Below, in pieces: positions 56,515-64,000 of a DNA stretch of 64,000 bases; within the stretch, counting starts at the first letter, position 1; the number at the start of each line of letters is the position of its first letter. The translations under genes were made by a program, and so were the position numbers. The notes beneath the pieces were generated by a model that worked only from the letters and a program-made list of their open reading frames with translations, was not told the DNA's origin and ran no database searches. The DNA is from Neoalteromonas facilis (GTDB lineage: Bacteria; Pseudomonadota; Gammaproteobacteria; Enterobacterales; Alteromonadaceae): NCBI RefSeq assembly GCF_002807665.1, contig NZ_PEAY01000001.1:930001-994000 (forward strand), in the 5' to 3' direction.

Positions 56515-57535
56515 ATTTGTTTGGTGGCAAGTGTTTTTTGCTTTACCTCTTCCGCTCGTATTTTGGCTACTCCCCGCTCGTAAGCGACAACAGCAAAGAG
56601 CCTTGCGTATGCCATTTATGCCGTCTGAACTGCCGCAAAGTAAAGTATCCCATTCCACTCATTGGTTGACCAAGCTATTACTTATATTGGCTTGGATTGC
56701 GCTGGTTACAGCAGCTGCACGACCGCAATGGTTAGGCGACCCCATTAGTATTCCTAATCAGGCTCGTGAAATGATCTTAGCCGTTGATTTATCAGGCAGT
56801 ATGGAAACTAAAGATATGCAGGTAAATGGTCGTCAGGTTGACCGTTTAGTCATGATCAAAAGCGTACTGGATGATTTTATAGAGCGCCGTGTTGGCGATC
56901 GTTTAGGCCTCATTCTTTTTGCCGATACGGCATATTTACAAGCACCTTTAACTTTCGATCGCGAAACAGTTCGGACGTTACTGAATGAATCAGTTATTGG
57001 ACTGGTCGGTGAACAAACCGCGATTGGTGATGCGATTGGACTTGCCGTGAAACGCTTTCAGGCCAAAGAAGATAGCAATAAAGTTGTTGTACTGCTCACG
57101 GATGGCCAAAATACTGCCGGTAATATTTCGCCTGATCAAGCGCTGGAACTGGCCAAAACCGATGGCGTCACCATCTACACGATCGGTGTCGCAGCAGACA
57201 GCATGGTAGTGCAAAGCATATTCGGTAGTCGCAGAATCAATCCTGCGCGCGAACTGGATGAAGGTATGTTGAGTCGGCTAGCCAACGAAACCGGTGGGCA
57301 GTATTTTAGAGCACGAGATAAAGAAAGCCTCGAGCAAATATATCAGATGCTTGACCAACTTCAGCCCGTAGCGGGTGAAGCCAGAAAGATGCGACCTCAA
57401 ACAAGTTTATTTATGTATCCTCTTGCCTTGTGCTTTGCGATCACTTTGTTATTAAGTCTTGTTACGCTCATATCTCACCTCATGAGCCCCCTTTCTAAGC
57501 GCAATGGCAACGTGTTATCGGGAGATACACAATGA
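56507..57535 (+). CDS. batA: BatA-like von Willebrand A domain membrane protein
   Basis: The 342-residue protein has membrane helices near the N-terminus (about 5-25 and 55-75) and at the C-terminus (about 305-328) around a VWA domain. The metal-ion-dependent adhesion site is intact: DLSGS, the Thr in GEQTAIGDA and the Asp in LLTDGQNT. In Bacteroides related Bat proteins contribute to oxygen tolerance; the role here is not established. It overlaps the neighbouring genes by 8 and 4 nt. Confidence 0.9.
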   Translation: MFEFVWWQVFFALPLPLVFWLLPARKRQQQRALRMPFMPSELPQSKVSHSTHWLTKLLLILAWIALVTAAARPQWLGDPISIPNQAREMILAVDLSGSMETKDMQVNGRQVDRLVMIKSVLDDFIERRVGDRLGLILFADTAYLQAPLTFDRETVRTLLNESVIGLVGEQTAIGDAIGLAVKRFQAKEDSNKVVVLLTDGQNTAGNISPDQALELAKTDGVTIYTIGVAADSMVVQSIFGSRRINPARELDEGMLSRLANETGGQYFRARDKESLEQIYQMLDQLQPVAGEARKMRPQTSLFMYPLALCFAITLLLSLVTLISHLMSPLSKRNGNVLSGDTQ

Positions 57536-59520
57536 CCGAATTATTTGCACACTTTGACTGGAATGCGTTTCACTTCATTAGGCCACAGTGGTTATGGGCG
57601 TTATTACCACTGAGCATCATCTTGCTGTTTTTGCACAGAATTAAGCGTTCTGAATCGGGTTGGCAGCACTTTCTCCCTTCACATCTTCAATCCGTCATGT
57701 TGAGTGAGGGAGGCCCCGCAACAAAGCATAGGCGGCCCCCATTCGGCCTATTAGCTTTAGGTTGGTTTGTAGGTGTCATATTGCTGGCGGGTCCTACATG
57801 GGAACGACTACCACAACCGGTATACAACTTAAAACAAGGTAATGTCATCGTACTCGACATGTCCCTCTCCATGCGCGCGACTGACGTGATACCTGATAGA
57901 CTAACGCGTGCACGCTTCAAAGCCATCGATCTGGTATCTCAATTAGGTGATGGAGAAGTGGGCATGGTTGCCTATGCCGGAGATGCGTTTGTGATCAGCC
58001 CACTAACCGAAGATGCCAATAATCTCGTCGCCATGATCCCAAGTATCAGTCCCGAAATTATGCCGGTCCCTGGTAGCGATCCATTAAGAGGGTTTGAAGT
58101 AGCCTCGGAGTTGCTCGCAAATGCAGGGTATCAACAAGGTAATATATTCTGGTTTACTGATGGTATGGAACAACAACAGTTCTCTCGCCTTGCCGAATTC
58201 GTTGAAGCTTCACCTTACACCCTTCATGCCCTGGCTATCGGCACGCAAGAAGGTGCGCCGATCAAGCAGCTTAACGGCGAACTACTGAAAGATAACTTTG
58301 GCGCCATTGTTGTACCAAGAATGGAGCCGAGTAAAGTTCGAGCAGTCAGTAACCGAAGTGGTGGCAGTTTCGCGCGTCTAACGGCAAGCGACAGTGACAT
58401 AAAAACCTTACTAGATGCAGCGCAAATGACCATGAATAGCGCCACTGAGCAAGAAGATGACGAGACTAATACGTTGCAAGGCGATAGCTGGAATGATGTC
58501 GGCGCTTATCTCGTAGTGTTTTTGCTGCCTCTTGCAGCTTATGCGTTCCGACGTGGGATCTTGATGTGCATTCCTTTGTTGTTCGCAGGGCTAATGCTTA
58601 ACCCTCAACCCGTTTATGCGCAAAATGTAGCTGCCGATAACGACAGTTCATGGTTGTCACGTATGTTTCAAACAGACGACCAACGTGGTCAGGCCGCATT
58701 CGACCAAGCGCAATATGACAAAGCTGCGGAGGCGTTTAGTGACCCCATGTGGCAGGGTTCGGCTCATTACCGCAACCAAGAATTTGAAAAGGCTCTACAA
58801 GCCTTTGAACAAGTGAACACGTTAGATGCACTATACAATCAAGGCAATGCACTGGCGAAGCTCGGTCGTCTTGAAGAAGCTATTGATAAATACCAACAAG
58901 TGCTTGATACGCAGCCAGACCATCAGTTTGCAAAGGAAAACAAAGCACTATTAGAAGAGTTGTTAAAGCAACAAGAACAACAGCAGCAAGACAATCAGCA
59001 GCAATCTTCTGACGAGCAGCAAGACTCACAAAACTCGGATAGCGAGCAACAATCACAATCCTCAAATAGCAGTGGTTCCCAGCAACAGCAAGAGCAACAG
59101 GAGTCGTCGCAATCAGAGAATGAGGATCAATCGTCAGACGAGAGCCAGAATAACGATCAACAAAATGCACAATCATCTGATCAAAGTCAGGCAGATGACG
59201 CGCCTATGCGTGAACAACAACCACAGCCCCCAAATGATAGCGCCGAAGAAAACTCAGAAGAGAGCGAACAGCAAGAAACAAGCTCTCAGCAGCAAAATGA
59301 AGAACAACAACAGCCTGCGTCAGAAGAGCCTTTGACGGGAAATGCACAACAAGCAGAAGAGCCATTGAGTGACGAAGAACGTGAGGCGATGCAAAGAATG
59401 CAAACTTTGCTGCGTAAAATTCCAGACGATCCCGCGTTTCTGTTACAACGCAAAATGCAACTTGAGAGCCAGCAGCGCAGACGAGAGCGTGCGCCGCCGA
59501 GCCAATCTAACGAATGGTAA
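57532..59520 (+). CDS. batB: BatB-BatC fusion: VWA domain, TPR repeats and Gln/Ser/Glu-rich tail
   Basis: The 662-residue protein begins like BatB, with membrane helices (about 15-30 and 72-92) and a VWA domain with an intact DMSLS motif. A further pair of hydrophobic segments follows (about 320-360). TPR repeats of BatC type come next (about 380-465). The last third (about 470-625) is a low-complexity tail dominated by Gln, Ser, Glu, Asp and Asn. The tail probably lies in the periplasm and is disordered. The start ATGA overlaps the batA stop by 4 nt. Confidence 0.88.
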   Translation: MTELFAHFDWNAFHFIRPQWLWALLPLSIILLFLHRIKRSESGWQHFLPSHLQSVMLSEGGPATKHRRPPFGLLALGWFVGVILLAGPTWERLPQPVYNLKQGNVIVLDMSLSMRATDVIPDRLTRARFKAIDLVSQLGDGEVGMVAYAGDAFVISPLTEDANNLVAMIPSISPEIMPVPGSDPLRGFEVASELLANAGYQQGNIFWFTDGMEQQQFSRLAEFVEASPYTLHALAIGTQEGAPIKQLNGELLKDNFGAIVVPRMEPSKVRAVSNRSGGSFARLTASDSDIKTLLDAAQMTMNSATEQEDDETNTLQGDSWNDVGAYLVVFLLPLAAYAFRRGILMCIPLLFAGLMLNPQPVYAQNVAADNDSSWLSRMFQTDDQRGQAAFDQAQYDKAAEAFSDPMWQGSAHYRNQEFEKALQAFEQVNTLDALYNQGNALAKLGRLEEAIDKYQQVLDTQPDHQFAKENKALLEELLKQQEQQQQDNQQQSSDEQQDSQNSDSEQQSQSSNSSGSQQQQEQQESSQSENEDQSSDESQNNDQQNAQSSDQSQADDAPMREQQPQPPNDSAEENSEESEQQETSSQQQNEEQQQPASEEPLTGNAQQAEEPLSDEEREAMQRMQTLLRKIPDDPAFLLQRKMQLESQQRRRERAPPSQSNEW

Positions 59521-59577
59521 CCCAATGAGAACATCCCAGAATTTATTTTGTATGCACAAGTTTGAGGATATTTGCGA

Positions 59578-61347
59578 ATGATGCCAATGAAATTGTGTTG
59601 CTTCAAAAGCTACCGTATTGGGCAATTAATGCTGGCTATTGTATTCATGATGTTCAGCGCTTTCGCCCATGCTGAGGTTACCTCCGTTATCACTCAAGTG
59701 GATAAAAACCCGGTTATGCTGGATGAATCCTTTACGCTCTCAGTAACCGCTGACGGTGACGTTGACCGCAACGCCTTTGACTCTTCGTTTTTACTGAAAG
59801 ACTTTGTTGTTGGACAAACATCCGTCAGTAGTCAGACCCGCATGGTTAACTTTAAAACGTCACGCTCTACGACTTGGAGCGTTATCCTTTTCCCGCGTGC
59901 AGTCGGCGAATACACAATACCACCGGTAACCATTGAAGGGCATTCAAGTGCTCCTATCAAACTATCAGTGGTTCCGGTCAGCAATGTGAATGGTCAGGAA
60001 ACTCGCGATATATTTGTTACTACCGAAATGGACAGCAACGAAGTGTATATCCACCAACAAGTTCGCTATACCGTGAAACTGTATTTAGCAAAAGACATCG
60101 AACGAGGTAGCTTGCAAGCGCCTGAACTAGAAGATGCAGAAATCCGTCAAATAGGAAAAGACGCAGAATACAGTGAAATAGTGAACGGTAAACGCTACCG
60201 CATTATAGAGCGCACCTTTGCAGTATTACCGCAGAAATCTGGCGACTTCACGATTAATGGCCCCGTTTTTCAAGGTGAAGTTATTGCGAATACGAATCAG
60301 AGTTTTGGTTTTTTTAACCGCACACAAACGGTAAACCGTGTTGGCCCTCCACAAACATTAACCGTTTTACCTGCTCCAGCGAGTATCGCGGGTACTTTTT
60401 TACCCAGCGAATTTGTCGACATATCTGAGGAATGGAGCGGTGATATTGAGAATTGGACTGTCGGGGAACCGATTACGCGCACGCTGACACTGACGGCGGT
60501 AGGTTTAACCGACACCGCACTGCCAGAGATTGACGACCGTTATCCTCCGAGCATTAAAACCTATCCAGATCAGGCCAACACTACCAGCGCTGAAAACGCG
60601 CAAAGTATTGTCGCACAGCGTACCGAAAGCATTGCGTTAATACCTTCTCAGGCGGGAAAGTTCGTGTTGCTACCTGTCGAAATAGAATGGTTCAATGTAG
60701 TCACGAAGCAAACGGAAAAAGTCGTCATCCCAGCCCGTACCATTGAAATCAAAGCCGCATCGAATAGTAACTCTACTGCAAATGCAATCACCTCTGGTGC
60801 GGGGCAAGATGATGGGACAACCTCAGCAATAGAAGATAATAAAGCGACTACCCCCTCACTCAATCAAGCTCAGCAAGATAGCGCTTTGGTTGGCCCCTCT
60901 CCTATTTTCGAATGGAGATGGTCAAACGGATGGATGTGGACAACAGGACTGTTTGCAGCACTAAGCCTCATCTTAATCTACAGGCGGCCAACAATAGTTC
61001 AGACGCCTCAAATACGAGAGCAACAAGTCGATAAAATGTCAGAAAAACTCGCTTGGCAATCGTTATGCGGAGCGCTTAAATCAAAACATAAAGAGCAAAT
61101 TGCCAAATCCCTTCTCGCTTGGATAAACAGTTTGTCTGATAAAACGTTTATTGCTCTACCTCACGCGTTAGATTGGATCAACGATGACGGGCTGGCTCAA
61201 TTAGTCCAGCAGATGATGGAAAGTCAGTATTCCAATGTTCAGCAAAACTGGCGCGCTGATCAATTGCAGAAACATTTAACTGCACTGCGAAAACAAAGGA
61301 CCAATAAAAGTACATCAGGTGACCTACCTGAGCTCTACCCCTCTTGA
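59578..61347 (+). CDS. batD: BatD-like membrane protein
   Basis: The protein of 589 residues has a signal peptide (ending FAHAE), a long beta-rich periplasmic region with the BatD pattern (VDKNPVMLDESFTLSV start, about 35-390), a membrane helix (about 442-462) and a C-terminal cytoplasmic domain. The ATG at 59578 is chosen; a TTG two codons upstream also has GAGG close by. An 18-codon frame between batB and this gene (59525-59581) ends in an ATGA overlap with the start. It is last in the Bat cluster. Confidence 0.88.
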   Translation: MMPMKLCCFKSYRIGQLMLAIVFMMFSAFAHAEVTSVITQVDKNPVMLDESFTLSVTADGDVDRNAFDSSFLLKDFVVGQTSVSSQTRMVNFKTSRSTTWSVILFPRAVGEYTIPPVTIEGHSSAPIKLSVVPVSNVNGQETRDIFVTTEMDSNEVYIHQQVRYTVKLYLAKDIERGSLQAPELEDAEIRQIGKDAEYSEIVNGKRYRIIERTFAVLPQKSGDFTINGPVFQGEVIANTNQSFGFFNRTQTVNRVGPPQTLTVLPAPASIAGTFLPSEFVDISEEWSGDIENWTVGEPITRTLTLTAVGLTDTALPEIDDRYPPSIKTYPDQANTTSAENAQSIVAQRTESIALIPSQAGKFVLLPVEIEWFNVVTKQTEKVVIPARTIEIKAASNSNSTANAITSGAGQDDGTTSAIEDNKATTPSLNQAQQDSALVGPSPIFEWRWSNGWMWTTGLFAALSLILIYRRPTIVQTPQIREQQVDKMSEKLAWQSLCGALKSKHKEQIAKSLLAWINSLSDKTFIALPHALDWINDDGLAQLVQQMMESQYSNVQQNWRADQLQKHLTALRKQRTNKSTSGDLPELYPS

Positions 61348-61391
61348 GCATGTATCTGTGAGCAAGGTTTATATCATGTAAATATGACACG

Positions 61392-61409
61392 AAGGGTGAC
61401 GTCACCTTT
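61392..61409. promoter_or_regulatory. Palindrome upstream of the ECF sigma gene
   Basis: AAGGGTGACGTCACCTTT contains a perfect 12-bp palindrome GGTGACGTCACC (61395-61406) and continues with two more pairs after one mismatch. It lies about 105 nt before the sigma factor start and after batD. The regulator, if any, is unknown. Confidence 0.45.
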
Positions 61410-61430
61410 GCTTAGAACCAAGTCAAAATG

Positions 61431-61464
61431 AGCAGAAAAGCGCTTTTAGCAGCGCTTTTCTGCT
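61431..61464 (+). terminator. Strong hairpin after the Bat cluster
   Basis: A perfect 14-bp stem AGCAGAAAAGCGCT/AGCGCTTTTCTGCT with a 6-nt loop lies 83 nt after batD. It is not followed by a T-tract, although the right arm itself contains TTTT. It may end the Bat transcript or shape the leader of the sigma gene 50 nt downstream. Confidence 0.5.
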
Positions 61465-61513
61465 GTATAGTGAAAGCATAAACCTCAACTTTCACGCTCA
61501 AGTGGAAATTTTC

Positions 61514-62071
61514 ATGTTTTCTCGAAAGAAAAATAAAGAGGCGCCGGTCTCAATAGACATGATAAGCAAGCATCAGCGCTATGAAGCGCTCGTTAATGCC
61601 ACGCACAGTGACATATTTCGCTATGCGTATTGGCTGATTAGGGATAAAGCGATTGCCGAAGACGTTGTGCAAGAGACATACCTGCGTGCATGGAAATCGC
61701 TGGATTCGCTTCAAGATCCCAAAGCGGCTAAATCATGGTTAATTACGATATTACGACGTGAAAATGCGCGTCGCTTTGAGCGAAAGCAATTTGATCTCGT
61801 CGATATAGATGATGTCAGCGTAGAAGATGAAAGCCCTGCCAACGAAACAGAGCTTGAACATGCAGAACTACGGAAATTGATGGCGGGCTTGAGTGAAGAA
61901 TACAGAGAGCCGCTAATGCTACAAATCATATTTGGTTATAGCGGTGAAGAAATAGCGGAACAGTTAGGGTTGAACAAGAATACTGTCATGACACGACTGT
62001 TTAGAGCGCGAAATCAGTTAAAAGAGGCATTAGACGTTAGCAATGAATCGAGAGGTCAACACAATGGATGA
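61514..62071 (+). CDS. ECF-type sigma-70 family RNA polymerase sigma factor
   Basis: The protein (185 residues from the ATG at 61514; a GTG four codons upstream is possible) has region 2 (DIFRYAYWLIRDKAIAEDVV, then QETYLRAWKSL) and region 4 with a helix-turn-helix (GYSGEEIAEQLGLNKNTVMT). Regions 1.1 and 3 are missing, as in ECF sigma factors. It overlaps the following gene by 8 nt, the usual sigma/anti-sigma arrangement. Confidence 0.92.
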   Translation: MFSRKKNKEAPVSIDMISKHQRYEALVNATHSDIFRYAYWLIRDKAIAEDVVQETYLRAWKSLDSLQDPKAAKSWLITILRRENARRFERKQFDLVDIDDVSVEDESPANETELEHAELRKLMAGLSEEYREPLMLQIIFGYSGEEIAEQLGLNKNTVMTRLFRARNQLKEALDVSNESRGQHNG

Positions 62072-62768
62072 GTTAGAGTTCAGAAGAGTCGTGTATTCTG
62101 ATCCGAATACACAAGATCCACGTGTTTTAGCAGCAATACAGGCCGATCCTGCCAAAAAGGCATTTGTGGAAGAGTTAAAAGCTCTAGATGAACAATTGCT
62201 TGCTGCAAGTAAAGTTCCCGTGCCGGAAACACTGGCAAGCAAACTCATTTGGCAAGGAACCATCTCTGATTACGCGTCGCATAAAAAGCGTACCCGTGTT
62301 TATTTGAGTATGGCCGCTTCCGTCGCGTTTGTGGTCGGTATTAGCTTTACGCTATGGCATCAACAAACGGGTGATATCGGGCAAGAAGCCTTGGCTCATA
62401 TGTACTACACAGAAGCCAGTGAAGGGCCTCGCGCCACGACTGTTTCGTTAACCCAAGTTAATGATAGATTGTCGGGATTTGGCGCCACATTAGTCGGTGA
62501 CATCGGCGTGCTTAAGTCTGCCAATTATTGCACTTTAGACGCCATTAAATCATTGCACCTTATCGTTGAAACCAGTGAAGGTTTGGTATCTGTCTTTGTT
62601 TTACCAGAAGACAAGTCTCACAACGTGCTAACAGCTTTTTCTGACTATAAATATGCCGGAGAAATCCTCAAGCCTGAAAGAGCGAATGTATTGATCGTCG
62701 GAGAAAAACAGCAAAACCTATCCAAAATTAAGCAGGATGTTGCTGAAAAGCTACTATTCTCTGCATAG
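62064..62768 (+). CDS. DUF3379 membrane protein, probable anti-sigma factor
   Basis: The protein of 234 residues starts MDELEFRRVVYSDPNTQDP, typical of DUF3379, with a helical cytoplasmic N-terminal part (1-75), one membrane helix (about 83-103) and a periplasmic C-terminal domain. There is no HxxxCxxC zinc motif. Position and topology suggest it holds the sigma factor at the membrane; this is inferred, not shown. The ATG at 62064 (AGAGG 8 nt upstream) is preferred to an ATG at 62043. Confidence 0.88.
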   Translation: MDELEFRRVVYSDPNTQDPRVLAAIQADPAKKAFVEELKALDEQLLAASKVPVPETLASKLIWQGTISDYASHKKRTRVYLSMAASVAFVVGISFTLWHQQTGDIGQEALAHMYYTEASEGPRATTVSLTQVNDRLSGFGATLVGDIGVLKSANYCTLDAIKSLHLIVETSEGLVSVFVLPEDKSHNVLTAFSDYKYAGEILKPERANVLIVGEKQQNLSKIKQDVAEKLLFSA

Positions 62769-62777
62769 CGCCTAAAG

Positions 62778-62815
62778 GAGCGCCTATTTTTAGGGCGCTC
62801 TTGTAGGCTTTTCAC
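62778..62815 (+). terminator. Probable terminator of the sigma/DUF3379 operon
   Basis: GAGCGCC and GGCGCTC (62778-62784 with 62794-62800) form a 7-bp GC-rich stem, followed by TTGTAGGCTTTT. The T-tract is interrupted, so termination may be partial. Confidence 0.55.
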
Positions 62816-62934
62816 GCACCCTGTGTATCCTTTCACCTCATTTAAATAAGCTAACGATTCACGGTACTTTCCAGCGCTGAATCCTGTTATGCTCTAACGC
62901 CATATAAATAATAACGATAATATTATGGCAACTG

Positions 62935-64000
62935 GCACTCTCATATCCCTATCCTTGTATTTTCTCGCGATGCTCGCAATTGGCCTTTGGGCCTACCGTA
63001 AAAACGAAGTCAGTGTTGAAGGCTACATGCTCGGTGGTCGTCAGTTAAGCCCTTCAGTTACCGCGCTATCTGCTGGTGCGTCGGATATGAGCGGCTGGAT
63101 GTTAATGGGCCTACCTGGAGCCATGTACGTCTCGGGCCTGTCAGCAAGTTGGATTGCGATTGGTCTAACCCTTGGTGCACTGTTGAATTACATCCTTGTT
63201 GCCCCCCGACTTCGCGTATTTACCGAGGTCGCCAATAACTCCATTACGCTACCAGACTTTTTTGAGAACCGTTTCAATGATCATTCTCGAGTATTAAGGA
63301 TCGTGGCTGCAGTTGTCATTGTTATTTTCTTTACCTTATACACGTCTTCTGGATTAGTGGCAGGCGGCAAGCTATTTGAGTCATCATTTGGTTATAGCTA
63401 TCACCTCGGCATATTTATCACTGCCAGTGTTGTTGTTATTTACACTCTTTTTGGTGGATTTATGGCGGTAAGCGTCACTGATTTCGTACAAGGGTGTATC
63501 ATGATCATAGCCTTGGTTATGGTGCCAACCGTCGTGATGTTTGAGTTAGGTGGAATAAATCAAACTCTAAGCGCCATTGAACAGTTTTCTCCTACGGCGT
63601 TGTCCATCTGGACAGATATGAGCAATTCACAGGCGTTGTCAGTCATAGGCGTGATATCACTGATGTCTTGGGGATTAGGCTATTTTGGGCAACCGCATAT
63701 CATTGTGAGGTTTATGGCCATTCGTTCCGTCAAAGATATCCCTACCGCGCGTAACATCGGTATGAGCTGGATGATTATCTCTTTGATTGGGGCTTTATCA
63801 ACTGGCCTATTTGGCGCTGTATGGATCGATGCTAATGGGATAAACCTTGCTGATCCCGAAACCGTATTTATCTATTTAGGGCAACTGTTGTTCCACCCAT
63901 TGATTGGTGGTTTTCTACTTGCTGCTATTTTAGCTGCAATCATGAGCACGATATCATCTCAGTTGCTCGTCACCTCAAGCTCGTTAGCCAACGACCTATA
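62935..64000 (+). CDS. putP: PutP, sodium/proline symporter (3' end outside window)
   Basis: The first 355 codons are present. The protein starts [20 protein letters not shown] and shows the sodium:solute symporter pattern, with [20 protein letters not shown] (the conserved Na+ site region) and [10 protein letters not shown], followed by repeated membrane helices. This matches PutP, which imports proline with Na+. The ATG sits in an AT-rich stretch with a poor ribosome site. The frame is still open at the window edge. Confidence 0.92.

Noticed and set aside
58950-59330. CAG/CAA-rich stretch as a tandem DNA repeat or mobile element
   Set aside because: The repeats are imperfect and in frame with the Gln/Ser/Glu tail of the BatB-BatC protein; no unit longer than a few codons is repeated.
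1-64000. Prophage, insertion sequence, CRISPR, integron or defence island
   Set aside because: No transposase, integrase, Cas, restriction or phage structural gene, no regularly spaced repeats and no abrupt change in base composition were seen.

Overview
The window is a stretch of chromosome from a marine-type gammaproteobacterium, most likely of the order Alteromonadales (Alteromonadaceae or a near relative). This is inferred from gene order and protein character: tol-pal next to tRNA-Lys, ruvCAB behind aspS, rpsP-rimM-trmD-rplS beside ffh, an MSHA/flagella-era set of c-di-GMP enzymes, fadIJ, and a MoxR/Bat cluster followed by an ECF sigma/DUF3379 pair. No phage, insertion sequence, CRISPR array, integron or toxin cluster is visible. 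The DNA has an even, moderate GC content and reads as core genome.

Layout. 1-5261 (minus): tRNA-Lys (cut by the window edge) behind the cell-envelope operon ybgC-tolQRAB-pal-cpoB. 5262-5564: non-coding, with a complete promoter-to-terminator unit on the plus strand that looks like a small RNA. 5563-9952 (minus): aspS-nudB-ruvC-ruvA-ruvB. 10063-12063: a periplasmic TPR diguanylate cyclase. 12128-15841 (minus): glrK-qseG-glrR, preceded by a small secreted EF-hand protein in the place where enterobacteria carry the sRNA gene glmY. 16209-18332: a GGDEF-EAL protein. 18340-22591: a TerB-like protein and an FbpABC-type ferric iron importer under a clear Fur box. 22736-26029: a partner-switching module (REC-PP2C-HATPase protein plus STAS protein), YciH, and a two-receiver regulator. 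26069-32032: aromatic amino acid genes (pheL attenuator-pheA on plus, aroF-tyrA on minus) around a chemoreceptor. 32292-38804: AbgT-family transporter, an acetyltransferase, the ribosomal operon, a solute-binding protein and ffh. 38942-41126: a cytochrome-assembly-like membrane protein and a CNNM/CorB transporter. 41130-49425: a small protein, sixA, an M16 peptidase and a 1483-residue sensor with GGDEF and EAL domains. 49426-50175: two genes for tiny proteins, one secreted and under a sigma-54-type promoter. 50205-53632: fadIJ under a FadR-type operator. 53929-61347: moxR-DUF58-DUF4381-batA-batB/C-batD. 61514-62768: ECF sigma factor and DUF3379 putative anti-sigma. 62935-end: putP, cut by the window edge.

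Themes. Most genes are housekeeping. The regulatory layer is richer: three c-di-GMP enzymes, a sigma-54 activator (GlrR) together with two sigma-54-like promoters in front of small secreted proteins, a partner-switching anti-sigma system, an ECF sigma/anti-sigma pair, a Phe-codon attenuator, and Fur and FadR sites. The points most worth following up are the small RNA candidate at 5453-5564, the sigma-54-linked secreted peptides, and several micro-ORFs that are translationally coupled to known genes. No clearly new multi-gene system was found.
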